A DNA stretch of 64,000 nucleotides, taken from positions 1 through 64,000 of the forward strand of contig NZ_LAQT01000027.1 in NCBI RefSeq assembly GCF_001294205.1. Reading direction: 5' to 3'. Numbering within the stretch: the stretch's first letter is position 1; every line of letters begins with the position of its first letter. The DNA comes from Amantichitinum ursilacus (GTDB lineage: Bacteria; Pseudomonadota; Gammaproteobacteria; Burkholderiales; Chitinibacteraceae). The notes beneath the pieces are model-generated. The model ran no database searches. It had not been told where the DNA came from and was given only the letters and a program-made list of their open reading frames with translations. Below are positions 41,960 through 50,044 of this stretch, one piece after another. Position numbers and translations under genes: made by a program.

Positions 41960-42484
41960 GTGATCGAAGGCCCTGTAAAACTCCTCTTCGCCGGCCCGGT
42001 GGGCGCAGGCAAAACCACCGCCATCCGTTCACTGTCCGACACCGCGCCGGTGTCCACCGAAGCCGCGCTCAGCGAAAACGCCACGGCCGCCAAATCCACC
42101 ACCACCGTGGCGTTTGATTACAGCACCATGCGCGTGGATGGCGACCTGACCGTGCATCTGTACGGCATTCCCGGCCAGGATCGCTTTGATTTCATGCGCC
42201 CGATTATCGCCAACGGCGCGCTGGGGGCGATTGTGCTGCTGGATGCCTCCTCGCCCACGCTGCGCGCCGATTGCGTGCACTGGCTCAAATCGATCAGCAC
42301 CATCGCGCCCACGTTGCAGTTTGTGATTGGCGTAACCAAGGCCGATGTGGCGCCGGATTTTTCGCTGGCCGATATCCGTGCCGGCATGCAGCAATGCGGC
42401 ATCCGCGCCCCGGCGCTGACCATCGACCCGCGCCAGCGGGCGCAGTGTGAACAACTGGTGCGCGCGCTGCTATCCAGTTTGTGA
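41960..42484 (+). CDS. Small Ras-like GTPase (MglA/CvnD/COG2229 type)
   Basis: A 174-residue protein starting at GTG 41960 with GGAG upstream. G1 is GPVGAGKTT (12-20), the switch region has KSTTTVAFDYS, G3 is YGIPGQDRF (68-76) with the usual Asp replaced by Gly/Ile as in bacterial conservon GTPases, and G4 is TKAD (126-129) in place of NKxD. No membrane anchor is visible. It is the last gene of the operon, two bases after the unrecognised protein. It should cycle between GTP and GDP under control of the Roadblock proteins. Confidence 0.9.
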   Translation: MIEGPVKLLFAGPVGAGKTTAIRSLSDTAPVSTEAALSENATAAKSTTTVAFDYSTMRVDGDLTVHLYGIPGQDRFDFMRPIIANGALGAIVLLDASSPTLRADCVHWLKSISTIAPTLQFVIGVTKADVAPDFSLADIRAGMQQCGIRAPALTIDPRQRAQCEQLVRALLSSL

Positions 42485-42538
42485 GGGCGGACGCTGGCGC
42501 TGGGACGCCACCCACCGCCAGCGAGTATCGCCAAACAG

Positions 42539-42988
42539 TCAGTCGGCCTTGCCGCCCGCAGCGCTAACCCGGTTGCCGCCCGCGTCAATCACCGCTTCGC
42601 CGTCTTCCTTGGCAAATGCGCCCTGTTGCGGCGCGGGCAGTATATCCAGCACCGCCTCGGACGGTCGGCACAGGCGCGTACCCAGCGCCGTCACCACAAT
42701 CGGCCGGTTCAGCAGAATCGGATGCTGCCCGATCAGGTCGAGCAACTGATCGTCCGTCCACTTCGGATCATCCAGCCCCAGTTCCTGGTACGGCGTGCCT
42801 TTTTCGCGCAGCACCTGGCGCACGCTGATGTCCATCGCGGCAATCAGCGTTTGCAAGGTGGCACGGCTGGGCGGCGTTTGCAGATACAGAATCACTGCGG
42901 GTTCGATGCCCGCATTGCGGATCAGCGCCAGCGTGTTGCGCGACGTGCCGCAGGCGGGGTTGTGATAGATCGTGACGGCGGCGTTCAT
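42539..42988 (-). CDS. arsC: Arsenate reductase, ArsC (glutaredoxin type)
   Basis: A 149-residue enzyme with the thioredoxin-like fold. IYHNPACGTSRNTL places catalytic C13, and GTPYQELGLDD, HPILLNRPIVV and the later GTRLCRPSEAV match the arginine-containing segments of E. coli plasmid ArsC. It reduces arsenate to arsenite using glutathione and glutaredoxin. No arsR, arsB or acr3 is adjacent. It ends near the GTPase stop, convergent. Confidence 0.93.
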   Translation of the reverse strand: MNAAVTIYHNPACGTSRNTLALIRNAGIEPAVILYLQTPPSRATLQTLIAAMDISVRQVLREKGTPYQELGLDDPKWTDDQLLDLIGQHPILLNRPIVVTALGTRLCRPSEAVLDILPAPQQGAFAKEDGEAVIDAGGNRVSAAGGKAD

Positions 42989-43026
42989 GCGAGGTCTCTC
43001 TTCATCGGGCGGGTCGGGCGCGCAGT

Positions 43027-43812
43027 TTAATACGCAAAGCGCTGATACGACTCGCCATCCGCGCCCACCACATCGTCCACCTGCGGCATCGTGCGCAGCA
43101 GCCGTTGCGCGCGCGGGCTGAGTTGCTGATACACATTGCGCGGCACATCGATATGTACTTCGGGCCGGTAGTACCAGCGTCGACTGTAGCCCATCACCAC
43201 CATCGGCCGCGGTTGCGGCGTGTGGTTGGGCGTGCCGCGATGCAGATTGCGCACGTCGCGGATCATCACATCGCCCAATTGCATCGGGATCGGCTGGATG
43301 GGAATTTCGCCGCGTTCGTACGCGGCGGCAGCTTCGTGCCGGTTCATGCGATGCGTGCCCAGCGTGGTTTCAAACGGGCCGTTTTCCAGCGTCACATCAC
43401 ACAAAGGAAAATTAACCGCTAACTGGAACGACGGCGTTTCGGCTTCGCCTTCAAACAGCTCGGGCGTGTCGCGATGCACGTCCTGGTAGGTGGAGCCTTG
43501 CAGCGGCGTATCGGTGGCCAATTGACACATGATCGGGTCCGCGCCCGCCACGCGTTCAACGATGGCCAGCACATCCGGATCACAGAAAATGGCTTCATCG
43601 GCAAATACGCCCGCAAACGGCAGCGTAATGTAATGCCGGTTCTGGCCGCGCACGGCGGTGGCTTCAGCATCCAGCCGTGCTTGCAGCAATCCCGCAAAGG
43701 CGCGCTGCCATACTTCCAGTGTGGCAACGGGCAAATGTTGAGTCAGAACTACCATGCCATCACGCTCAAACGCGGCGGCAAAGGCATCGTGTTGTTCGCT
43801 GGTGTAACGCAT
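43027..43812 (-). CDS. Phytanoyl-CoA dioxygenase family protein
   Basis: A 261-residue non-haem iron, 2-oxoglutarate-dependent oxygenase. The facial triad is likely H113 and D115 in YQDVHRDTPE, and H191 in NLHRGTPN; an arginine further on (PRPMVV) would bind 2-oxoglutarate. A GGGGGAG site precedes ATG. The family includes ectoine hydroxylase, halogenases and many unassigned enzymes; nothing in the context fixes the substrate. Confidence 0.88.
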   Translation of the reverse strand: MRYTSEQHDAFAAAFERDGMVVLTQHLPVATLEVWQRAFAGLLQARLDAEATAVRGQNRHYITLPFAGVFADEAIFCDPDVLAIVERVAGADPIMCQLATDTPLQGSTYQDVHRDTPELFEGEAETPSFQLAVNFPLCDVTLENGPFETTLGTHRMNRHEAAAAYERGEIPIQPIPMQLGDVMIRDVRNLHRGTPNHTPQPRPMVVMGYSRRWYYRPEVHIDVPRNVYQQLSPRAQRLLRTMPQVDDVVGADGESYQRFAY

Positions 43813-43922
43813 GTACTCCCCCTTTTTTTGGTAAAAGGCAGCGCGTCTGCAGTCAGCGCGCCCCTTTATGATTTTTAGTGGGGGATGGCGAATTTGTCAG
43901 GCCGCGGGCGGCTGTTTTTGCG

Positions 43923-44156
43923 TCAGCGCACAGCGCCACGCGTGCGCGCGATATGCGCACGCGCCCATTGCCGCACATGAAAATTGGCATAACCGCAGGC
44001 GCCGCCCAGCACCAGACTGGGCCAGAGCATATGGCGCGTTGCCGGAAAGTAAAATCGCATCAGCAACAATAAAGACGCGTACAGGAAAAAGATCGAGCCC
44101 CATTCCACGCAATGCAACGCGGCGATGGTCAGGCTCTGGCGATCAGGAATGCGCAT
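43923..44156 (-). CDS. Possible small membrane protein
   Basis: A 77-residue frame, MRIPDRQSLTIAALHCVEW.., with two hydrophobic segments (IFFLYASLLLLMRFYF and MLWPSLVLGGACGYANF) and a basic tail. A competing frame in the same region reads less like a protein. The ribosome binding site is weak, so it is tentative. It lies between the PhyH gene and the broken VOC gene, all on the minus strand. Confidence 0.45.
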   Translation of the reverse strand: MRIPDRQSLTIAALHCVEWGSIFFLYASLLLLMRFYFPATRHMLWPSLVLGGACGYANFHVRQWARAHIARTRGAVR

Positions 44157-44241
44157 TACGTTCTATCCATCCAGCGGCGGGCTCAAGCAAATCCACAGGG
44201 TTATTGCGCCGATGCTCGGGCAGCATCTCCACGCTGGGCCA

Positions 44242-44724
44242 TCAACCGCGCCGCGCGGCCTCGATGGCGGCGATATCGATCTTGCCCATGGTCATCATCG
44301 CGTCGAAGGCGCGTTTGGCTGCGGCGGGATCAGGATCGGTGATGGCCTCCATCAACGCGCGCGGCGTAATTTGCCACGACACGCCCCATTGATCCTTGCA
44401 CCAGCCGCAGGCGCTTTCCTGCCCGCCATGGCTGACGATGGCGTGCCATAAGCGATCGGTTTCGGCCTAATCATCGGTGGCAATCTGAAACGAAAACGCC
44501 TCGCTCTGGCGGAACGCGTCGCCGCCGTTCAGACCCAGGCAGGGAATCCCCATCACTGTAAACGCGACCGTCAGCACATCGCCCTGCTGGCCCGACGGAT
44601 AGTCGCCGGGGGCATGATGCACGGCAGTGACGGCGCTGTCGGCAAAGGTGCGCGCGTAAAATTCGGCGGCTTGCTGCGCGCCGCCGTTGTACCACAGGCA
44701 AATGGTGTTCTTCGGGGATGGCAT
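44242..44724 (-). pseudogene. VOC/PhnB-like glyoxalase-fold gene with in-frame amber codon
   Basis: From ATG 44724 (site GGAGACC) the frame reads MPSPKNTICLWYNGGAQQAAEFYART, then SFQIATDD and TAG (44467-44469). It resumes AETDRLWHAIVSHGGQESACGWCKDQWG and SWQITPRALMEAITDPDPAAA, ending RRG and TGA (44244-44242). The family normally has Gln at the stop position (DDQAETDRLW), so a CAG to TAG change explains it. Everything on both sides remains intact, so the mutation is recent or a sequencing error. Confidence 0.85.
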
Positions 44725-44835
44725 GGCAGGTCTCCATGAGAGTGACGGTAGACCATGCTTGCACATGCAAAGGCCGTCGAACACATCCAACTGCAGAATG
44801 GGTCGACGGCCGTCACGACAGTGCTGCGGTGTGGC

Positions 44836-45447
44836 TTAAGCCGCGCGTTGCTTGCGCCGACGCGCAAACAGGCCGACCGCGCCCAGGCCCATCAGCGCCC
44901 AGGTTTCAGGCTCGGGGATCGGGCTGATGTTGAGGGCATCAAGAAAGAACCCATGCGCTTGCGAGGTGCCGGCGCCCAAAAAGTACAAGGTATCGATCGG
45001 TTGATTGAATCCGGCGGCATTGGCCAGGCTAAGCCATTGATAGCCACTGTTGTTTTCATCCATGCCCAGATCAATGGCTGCCACCTGAACGCCGTGGCTG
45101 TAAGCCGTGATTTCGACATCAAAGTTGCTGCCCAACTGGCCGATCAAGGGCGCGACGTTGATGGCATTGAGCACAAACGGATGCGTGCCCCGCACAAAAT
45201 ATCCCCAGCCGTCACTGCCTTCGCCATAGAGGGCCTGTGGCCCGACGGCGCCGGCGTGACCGGCCGTGCTGGTTACGCCGATGCCCGGATCAATTTCCAG
45301 GCCTTGGTCAATGATGGGGAGAAACGGTGGCTCCCAGCCACTACCACGGCTTTCATCCAGACCGCTAAACGTGATGATGTTGGCCCATGCGCCCGCGCTG
45401 GCGCAAAGCGCGCCCAGCAGGGTGACTGCTTTGAGAAGGCGGTTCAT
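44836..45447 (-). CDS. PEP-CTERM sorting-domain protein
   Basis: A 203-residue protein started at ATG 45447, which overlaps the upstream stop codon (ATGA) and has AGGAG before it. The signal peptide ends SAGAWA, followed by NIITFSGLDESRG and a beta-rich body. The C terminus has IPEPETWALMGLGAVGL and the basic cap RRRKQR. It is translationally coupled to the PEP-CTERM gene at 45444. Its opening resembles the protein at 35528. Confidence 0.86.
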   Translation of the reverse strand: MNRLLKAVTLLGALCASAGAWANIITFSGLDESRGSGWEPPFLPIIDQGLEIDPGIGVTSTAGHAGAVGPQALYGEGSDGWGYFVRGTHPFVLNAINVAPLIGQLGSNFDVEITAYSHGVQVAAIDLGMDENNSGYQWLSLANAAGFNQPIDTLYFLGAGTSQAHGFFLDALNISPIPEPETWALMGLGAVGLFARRRKQRAA

Positions 45448-46175
45448 TGTGCGGCTCCTGCATGGCGTTGACGACGGCGCGCGGTGGTACGGGCAAATGC
45501 GGCCCCGCCACCCAGCATGAACAGCGCCCATGTCTCGGGTTCGGGTACGGGAGCGGCCAGCGTGCTAGCCACGGGCACCACCCCGATGTCGTCGATCAAC
45601 CAGCGCGCGCCCACGGCGTCGGCGGTGAAATCGAGCGAGGTCAACGCGGTATTGGCAAACGGCGAATCGAACCACTGGAATTGCGTATCGCTGAGGTCAA
45701 CGGTGAAGCTGCCCACCACCGCGCTGCCGTTGTAGCCGGTAAAGGTGAGCGTGGACGAGCTGAACAGATCACCGCCAAATGCGCGCGTAAAGGCCGCGGC
45801 CGAAGCGCCCTTGAAATAGAACGGTTGCGCCGGGTTAAGGCCGTCCGGATCGGTGTAGAAACTCAGGCCTGTGGTCGCGCGGCCATACGACAGATTGGTG
45901 AGCGCGTAGCTGTCGGCAAAAGACACATTCGCGCCATACAGCGCGTTGTACGCGGTATTGGAAATCTCCGCCCAGCCACCCCAGCCCGCAGTGGGGCTTT
46001 GGACTTGCCAGTACTCCTGCACAGTCCAGTCCGCACCGGGTTTTTGAAAATCACGCGAAGTGAGATTTATAAACGGCGCATTGGAGCCGCCGCCATCGAG
46101 AGTAAACGCCTGCGCGTGCGCGGCGGCCAGGCATGCCAGCCCCAACAGCGCTGGCTTAAGGTAATTAGAAAACAT
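45444..46175 (-). CDS. PEP-CTERM sorting-domain protein
   Basis: A 243-residue protein with a short signal peptide ending AHAQA. The body is beta-rich (FTGYNGSAVVGSFTVDLSDTQFQWFDSPFANTA), and residues about 211-235 are the sorting tag VPEPETWALFMLGGGAA plus a basic cap TARRRQR. The leader GGAGACTTGCCATGTT matches the one at 36253. Coupled to the next PEP-CTERM gene. Upstream (46176-46316) is AT-rich promoter-like DNA. Confidence 0.85.
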   Translation of the reverse strand: MFSNYLKPALLGLACLAAAHAQAFTLDGGGSNAPFINLTSRDFQKPGADWTVQEYWQVQSPTAGWGGWAEISNTAYNALYGANVSFADSYALTNLSYGRATTGLSFYTDPDGLNPAQPFYFKGASAAAFTRAFGGDLFSSSTLTFTGYNGSAVVGSFTVDLSDTQFQWFDSPFANTALTSLDFTADAVGARWLIDDIGVVPVASTLAAPVPEPETWALFMLGGGAAFARTTARRRQRHAGAAQ

Positions 46176-46316
46176 GGCAAGTCTCCGTGATCAAACAAAG
46201 CAGCGGGCGTAATGCACCGCTGCGGATCAGTATCGACAACGCCTTTTCTTAATTCAACCTTAAGCCATAATATTTAAATAATATTGTTTGACGTCAGCAA
46301 ATACACAGATATCTGT

Positions 46317-47519
46317 TTATCCCGCCTGCCCGTCCGGCCGCGGCAGCACATACATCGGCACATAGCGAACGGCCCACACCGCCAGCGTGCCCAGTGCCGT
46401 TACGGCTGCGATGCTGAACAGGGCGCTGGCATGCGCGGGCACAAACTCTGCGCTGACACGCGCAAGCGCCACCGCATGCACCAGCCAGTACAGACACGCC
46501 GTCAGCCGCCCGATCATCAACGGACGGCCCGAATGGCCCAGCGACACACGCGTGACAAACGCCAGCAACATGCTGCAGAAATAGCCGAGGGTCAGCGCAT
46601 GCAGCGGCGCGTATCCTCCGATGTAAACACCGGCTGCGGCCGCGGCGGATTGCAGCGCAAACAACAACATGGCAATGCCCGCCCAGGCAAAGCTGGCGTG
46701 CAACATGCCTAGCAGCGGGGCTTTAAAACTGCGGCGCAATTGCCAGCGCCAGCTGGTGTACAGCAGCAAGCCGGCCCACACCAGATCGGGCAGCGCGCTG
46801 CAGGCATACGGGGTAAACCCGGCAGCGATGGCCAGTGCGCCATGCGTAAGCGACAGGCCTATCCACGCATACAACAACCAGAACGGCCGCCATGGCTGAT
46901 AAGGCTGCAGCACCACTGACGAGAAGAACGGAATCATGCGATGGCTGACGGTCAGAAACACCGGCAGCAGAAATCCCCACAACCCCAGGCTGACCACTAC
47001 GCTCGCCCACCGCGCCGATACCGCATGCGTGCTGACTGCAACTTGCAACGCCAGCGCCAGCCCACCCAGACCAAACGCCAGCAGCACGCTGCGCGCATGG
47101 CGTTGATCGGGCGAGGCGCTGCGCCGGATGCGGCCCGCCCAGATGGCAATGGCCCATGCCCAGCCGGCGACATGCAATACGTCGCCCAGCGCTTGCAAGA
47201 CAGGCCACCTGCTCGCCCCCACCACCAGCAACGATCCCGCGCCATACAGCACGGTGGAACCCAGCCAGTGCGGTCGCGCCGGCGGATCGACGCCCAACCA
47301 TTTGGGCCCGGCGGTGTTGATAAAGCCGAGCATGAACAGCGGCAGAAAGCCGAACAGCATCAGATCGGCATGCAGCCACGCCGGCGGGATGGCCGACAGC
47401 GGCGCGACGCCCTGGGCGCGTTGCACCATCAGCAACGCCCACCAGGCAAAACTGGCCAACATGGCCACGCTGCCCATAAAAAACCCGACGCGATGCGGGG
47501 CTGCCCGAAGCGTACACAT
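46317..47519 (-). CDS. nnrS: NnrS family membrane protein
   Basis: The 400-residue protein starts at ATG 47519, the first methionine with a nearby AAAGG. About 12 membrane spans are present. WLHADLMLFGFLPLFMLGFINTAGPKWLG, LPVFLTVSHRMIPFFSS and PLHALTLGYFCSMLLAFVTRVSLGHSGRPL are NnrS signatures. NnrS binds haem and copper and protects against nitrosative stress. The divergent nsrR and NsrR box support this. Confidence 0.93.
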   Translation of the reverse strand: MCTLRAAPHRVGFFMGSVAMLASFAWWALLMVQRAQGVAPLSAIPPAWLHADLMLFGFLPLFMLGFINTAGPKWLGVDPPARPHWLGSTVLYGAGSLLVVGASRWPVLQALGDVLHVAGWAWAIAIWAGRIRRSASPDQRHARSVLLAFGLGGLALALQVAVSTHAVSARWASVVVSLGLWGFLLPVFLTVSHRMIPFFSSVVLQPYQPWRPFWLLYAWIGLSLTHGALAIAAGFTPYACSALPDLVWAGLLLYTSWRWQLRRSFKAPLLGMLHASFAWAGIAMLLFALQSAAAAAGVYIGGYAPLHALTLGYFCSMLLAFVTRVSLGHSGRPLMIGRLTACLYWLVHAVALARVSAEFVPAHASALFSIAAVTALGTLAVWAVRYVPMYVLPRPDGQAG

Positions 47520-47617
47520 AGCAATACCTTTGCCTGAGATAAAAAGGATCGGCCCGCCGTGCACATACCACGTCGGGCCATCAACAGGCTTGTCAGGCTA
47601 GCACCGGGCCCGGTTAT

Positions 47618-47640
47618 AATCAATATTTCAAATACATCTT
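47618..47640. promoter_or_regulatory. NsrR binding site
   Basis: The right half AAATACATCTT is a perfect NsrR half-site, and the left half AATCAATATTT matches seven of eleven positions of AAGATGYATTT, in the 11-1-11 layout. It lies 11 bases before nsrR and about 100 bases before nnrS. Confidence 0.75.
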
Positions 47641-47651
47641 TAAGGTCGGCC

Positions 47652-48095
47652 ATGCGCCTGAACGTCTTTACTGATTACTGCTTGCGCACCTTGCTCTACC
47701 TGGGCGCCAGCGATGCCGCGCTGGCCACCCGTGCTGAAATCGCCGCGGCGTATCAGATCTCGGATAACCATCTGATGAAGGTGGTGCACTGGATGGCGCT
47801 GGCAGGCTATATCGAGACGTTACGCGGCAAAGGTGGCGGCATGCGCCTGGCACGGGCACCCGCGCAGATCAACATTGGCCAACTGGTGCGCGCCAGCGAG
47901 GCCGACAGCCCGCTGGTGCCGTGTTTTGATCAGGGCGACAGCCATTGCGTCATCGTGCCGGCCTGTCGGCTGAAGCTGGTGCTGCGCGAGGCGCTGGAGG
48001 CGTTTTATGCGGTGCTCGACCAGTACACGCTGGCTGATCTGCTGGCCGACCCCAAACCGCTGGCCGCGCTGCTGCGCATCGTGCCGGTTAGCTGA
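47652..48095 (+). CDS. nsrR: Nitric-oxide-sensing Rrf2-type repressor NsrR
   Basis: A 147-residue regulator started at ATG 47652. [18 protein letters not shown] is the Rrf2 N terminus; the winged helix extends to about residue 75. C91, C99 and C105 in [19 protein letters not shown] are the iron-sulfur ligands. NO destroys the cluster and releases DNA. The NsrR box between this gene and divergent nnrS suggests that it controls both. Confidence 0.93.
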   Translation: MRLNVFTDYCLRTLLYLGASDAALATRAEIAAAYQISDNHLMKVVHWMALAGYIETLRGKGGGMRLARAPAQINIGQLVRASEADSPLVPCFDQGDSHCVIVPACRLKLVLREALEAFYAVLDQYTLADLLADPKPLAALLRIVPVS

Positions 48096-48126
48096 ACACC
48101 GCACGCCCCCTGGTCTGCGCCGGGTG

Positions 48127-48765
48127 TTATTGCTTGCCGTCCTGCGCTTGCTTCGCCTCAAACTGGATGGAGCTGGCGATGCCATTCAGCGTGGGCATCA
48201 TTTGCTGCATCAGCGCGGCGGCACGCTCCGCGCCCTGGCCGGTGACGGCCACACATTGCAGCGTGACCGATTGCATATGCGTGGACCCGGCCCACATCAC
48301 CAGCTGCATATTGGCCTGGCGCGTTTCAACCGGCTTGCTGCCGGACATGAACAAACGCGCGGCGGGCTCTTTGGCAAAGCGCGAGCGGTCCACCTTATCC
48401 AGCGTTAACGGCGCGCCCAGCATTTGCGACAGCCGCTCGGTGAGCACCTGTTTTTTCTGCTCATCCAGCGTTTGCGAATCGCGGATCACCGCGTCCGTCA
48501 CCGGATGCGGATAAATCGCCGACATCACGTGGCAAAATACGCCCTCGTCATCGCTGGCATGCGGCGCTTCCAACAGATACATGTGGCGCGCCGGTTGGCC
48601 TTCCGGGCCGAAGCTGGTCATTTTTGCTTGCCACTGGGCGGGCACATCAACCGATGCGGCAAAGCCGGGAATTTCAACGCGATCGGCGTGCGCAGCGGCG
48701 GACAAGGTGGTGAGCGCCAAAGCCGCGACGCAGCCAGCCGTTTTAACGGACGAACAAAATGCCAT
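48127..48765 (-). CDS. Exported hypothetical protein
   Basis: The 212-residue protein starts at ATG 48765; a TTG two codons earlier is possible. The signal peptide ends SAAAHA. The mature part, DRVEIPGFAASVDVPAQWQAKMTSFGPEGQPARHMYLLEA, continues as a mixed alpha/beta chain without membrane spans. No family recognised. It is convergent with nsrR and divergent from the peptidase gene. Confidence 0.72.
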   Translation of the reverse strand: MAFCSSVKTAGCVAALALTTLSAAAHADRVEIPGFAASVDVPAQWQAKMTSFGPEGQPARHMYLLEAPHASDDEGVFCHVMSAIYPHPVTDAVIRDSQTLDEQKKQVLTERLSQMLGAPLTLDKVDRSRFAKEPAARLFMSGSKPVETRQANMQLVMWAGSTHMQSVTLQCVAVTGQGAERAAALMQQMMPTLNGIASSIQFEAKQAQDGKQ

Positions 48766-48894
48766 TATCAAATTTCCACTGTTTAGTTGGGCCTGACTGA
48801 GCGCGCAGCTTAGTCAGCCATCATGACGTTAATGCGGTGGCCTTACGCGGCACCGTTTTTATGCACCCGCCATTATTTAACGCAGAAGCGAGCC

Positions 48895-49839
48895 ATGCGC
48901 GACTTTTATCCCGAAATCGAACCGTACAACACGTTTTATTTGCGCGTCGACGCCGTGCACCAACTGTATGTTGAAGAAGTCGGCAATCCAGAGGGCCAGC
49001 CGGTGGTGTTTCTGCACGGCGGCCCGGGCGCGGGCATCTTTCCGGGTGCGCGACGCTTTTTTGATCCGCAACGCTATCGCGTCATCCTGTTTGATCAACG
49101 CGGCGCGGGCCAGTCCACGCCCATGGGCGAGCTGACCGACAACACCACGCAACATCTGATTACCGATATTGAGATGCTGCGCCAGCAACTGGACATCGAA
49201 CGCTGGATTGTGTTTGGCGGCTCCTGGGGTTCCACGCTGGCGCTGGCCTATGCGCAGGCGCATGCCGAACGCGTGGTCAGCCTGGTCTTGCGCGGTATTT
49301 TTCTGGGCCGTCAGGAAGAAGTGGATTGGCTTAACGGCGATGGGGTGGGCGCGTCGTGGATGTTCCCCGAGCGCTGGCAACGTTACCGCGACTTTATCCC
49401 GCCCGCGGAACGCCACGACATGGTCGAAGCCTACTGGCGCAGGCTGACCGACCCCGACGCCGAAGTGCGTTTGCAGGCCGCGCTGGCGTGGGCCAGTTGG
49501 GAAGGCAGCATCACCACGCTGGTCCACGACGCGCACGGCGACGGCGTCTTTGATGCCGCCGACAAGGCCATCAGCCTGGCGCGTGCCGAGGTGCATTACT
49601 TTCGCCACCAGATGTTTTTGCAGCCCAACCAGCTGCTACGCGATATCGAGCGCATCCGGCATATTCCCGCCGTGATCGTGCACGGCCGCTACGACATGGT
49701 GTGCCCGGCCAAAACCGCGTGGGATCTGGCCAGCGTCTGGCCCGAGGCCAGACTGATCTACACGCAAGCGGGACATAGTTCGGTTGATCCGGAAACCCGA
49801 TCTGCGCTGATCGAAGCCATGGACCAACAGCCGCGTTAA
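48895..49839 (+). CDS. pip: Proline iminopeptidase
   Basis: A 314-residue alpha/beta hydrolase of family S33, cytoplasmic. HGGPGAG (41-47) is the oxyanion region, S110 lies in FGGSWGST, the acid in VHGRYDMVCP and the histidine in QAGHSSVD. The start at ATG 48895 matches the family opening FYPEIEPYNTF. It removes N-terminal proline from peptides. Its terminator lies at 49993. Confidence 0.93.
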   Translation: MRDFYPEIEPYNTFYLRVDAVHQLYVEEVGNPEGQPVVFLHGGPGAGIFPGARRFFDPQRYRVILFDQRGAGQSTPMGELTDNTTQHLITDIEMLRQQLDIERWIVFGGSWGSTLALAYAQAHAERVVSLVLRGIFLGRQEEVDWLNGDGVGASWMFPERWQRYRDFIPPAERHDMVEAYWRRLTDPDAEVRLQAALAWASWEGSITTLVHDAHGDGVFDAADKAISLARAEVHYFRHQMFLQPNQLLRDIERIRHIPAVIVHGRYDMVCPAKTAWDLASVWPEARLIYTQAGHSSVDPETRSALIEAMDQQPR

Positions 49840-49992
49840 CGTCGCAGTTGCAACGCGCGGGCATTTGTTTTTTGCTTCTAACAAAACGGGATGCCGATCA
49901 GGCGGATATGGATGACGACCGCCCATCGTGTTACGTCGGCATCACGGCAAGATCGAAAGGAAGTACCAGGCAAGCGCCTGGCGCCATCGAAA

Positions 49993-50026
49993 AAAATCCA
50001 CCTCGCGCAATGCAAGGTGGATTTTT
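49993..50026. terminator. Bidirectional intrinsic terminator
   Basis: AAAAATCCACCT and AGGTGGATTTTT pair across an 11-base loop between convergent pip and esterase genes, with T-runs in both directions. Confidence 0.88.
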
Positions 50027-50044
50027 ATATTCAGAGCGAGGCGC

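Noticed and set aside
44467-44469. Programmed recoding of the amber codon (pyrrolysine)
   Set aside because: No sign of pyrrolysine use in such bacteria or genes; nonsense mutation or read error is simpler.
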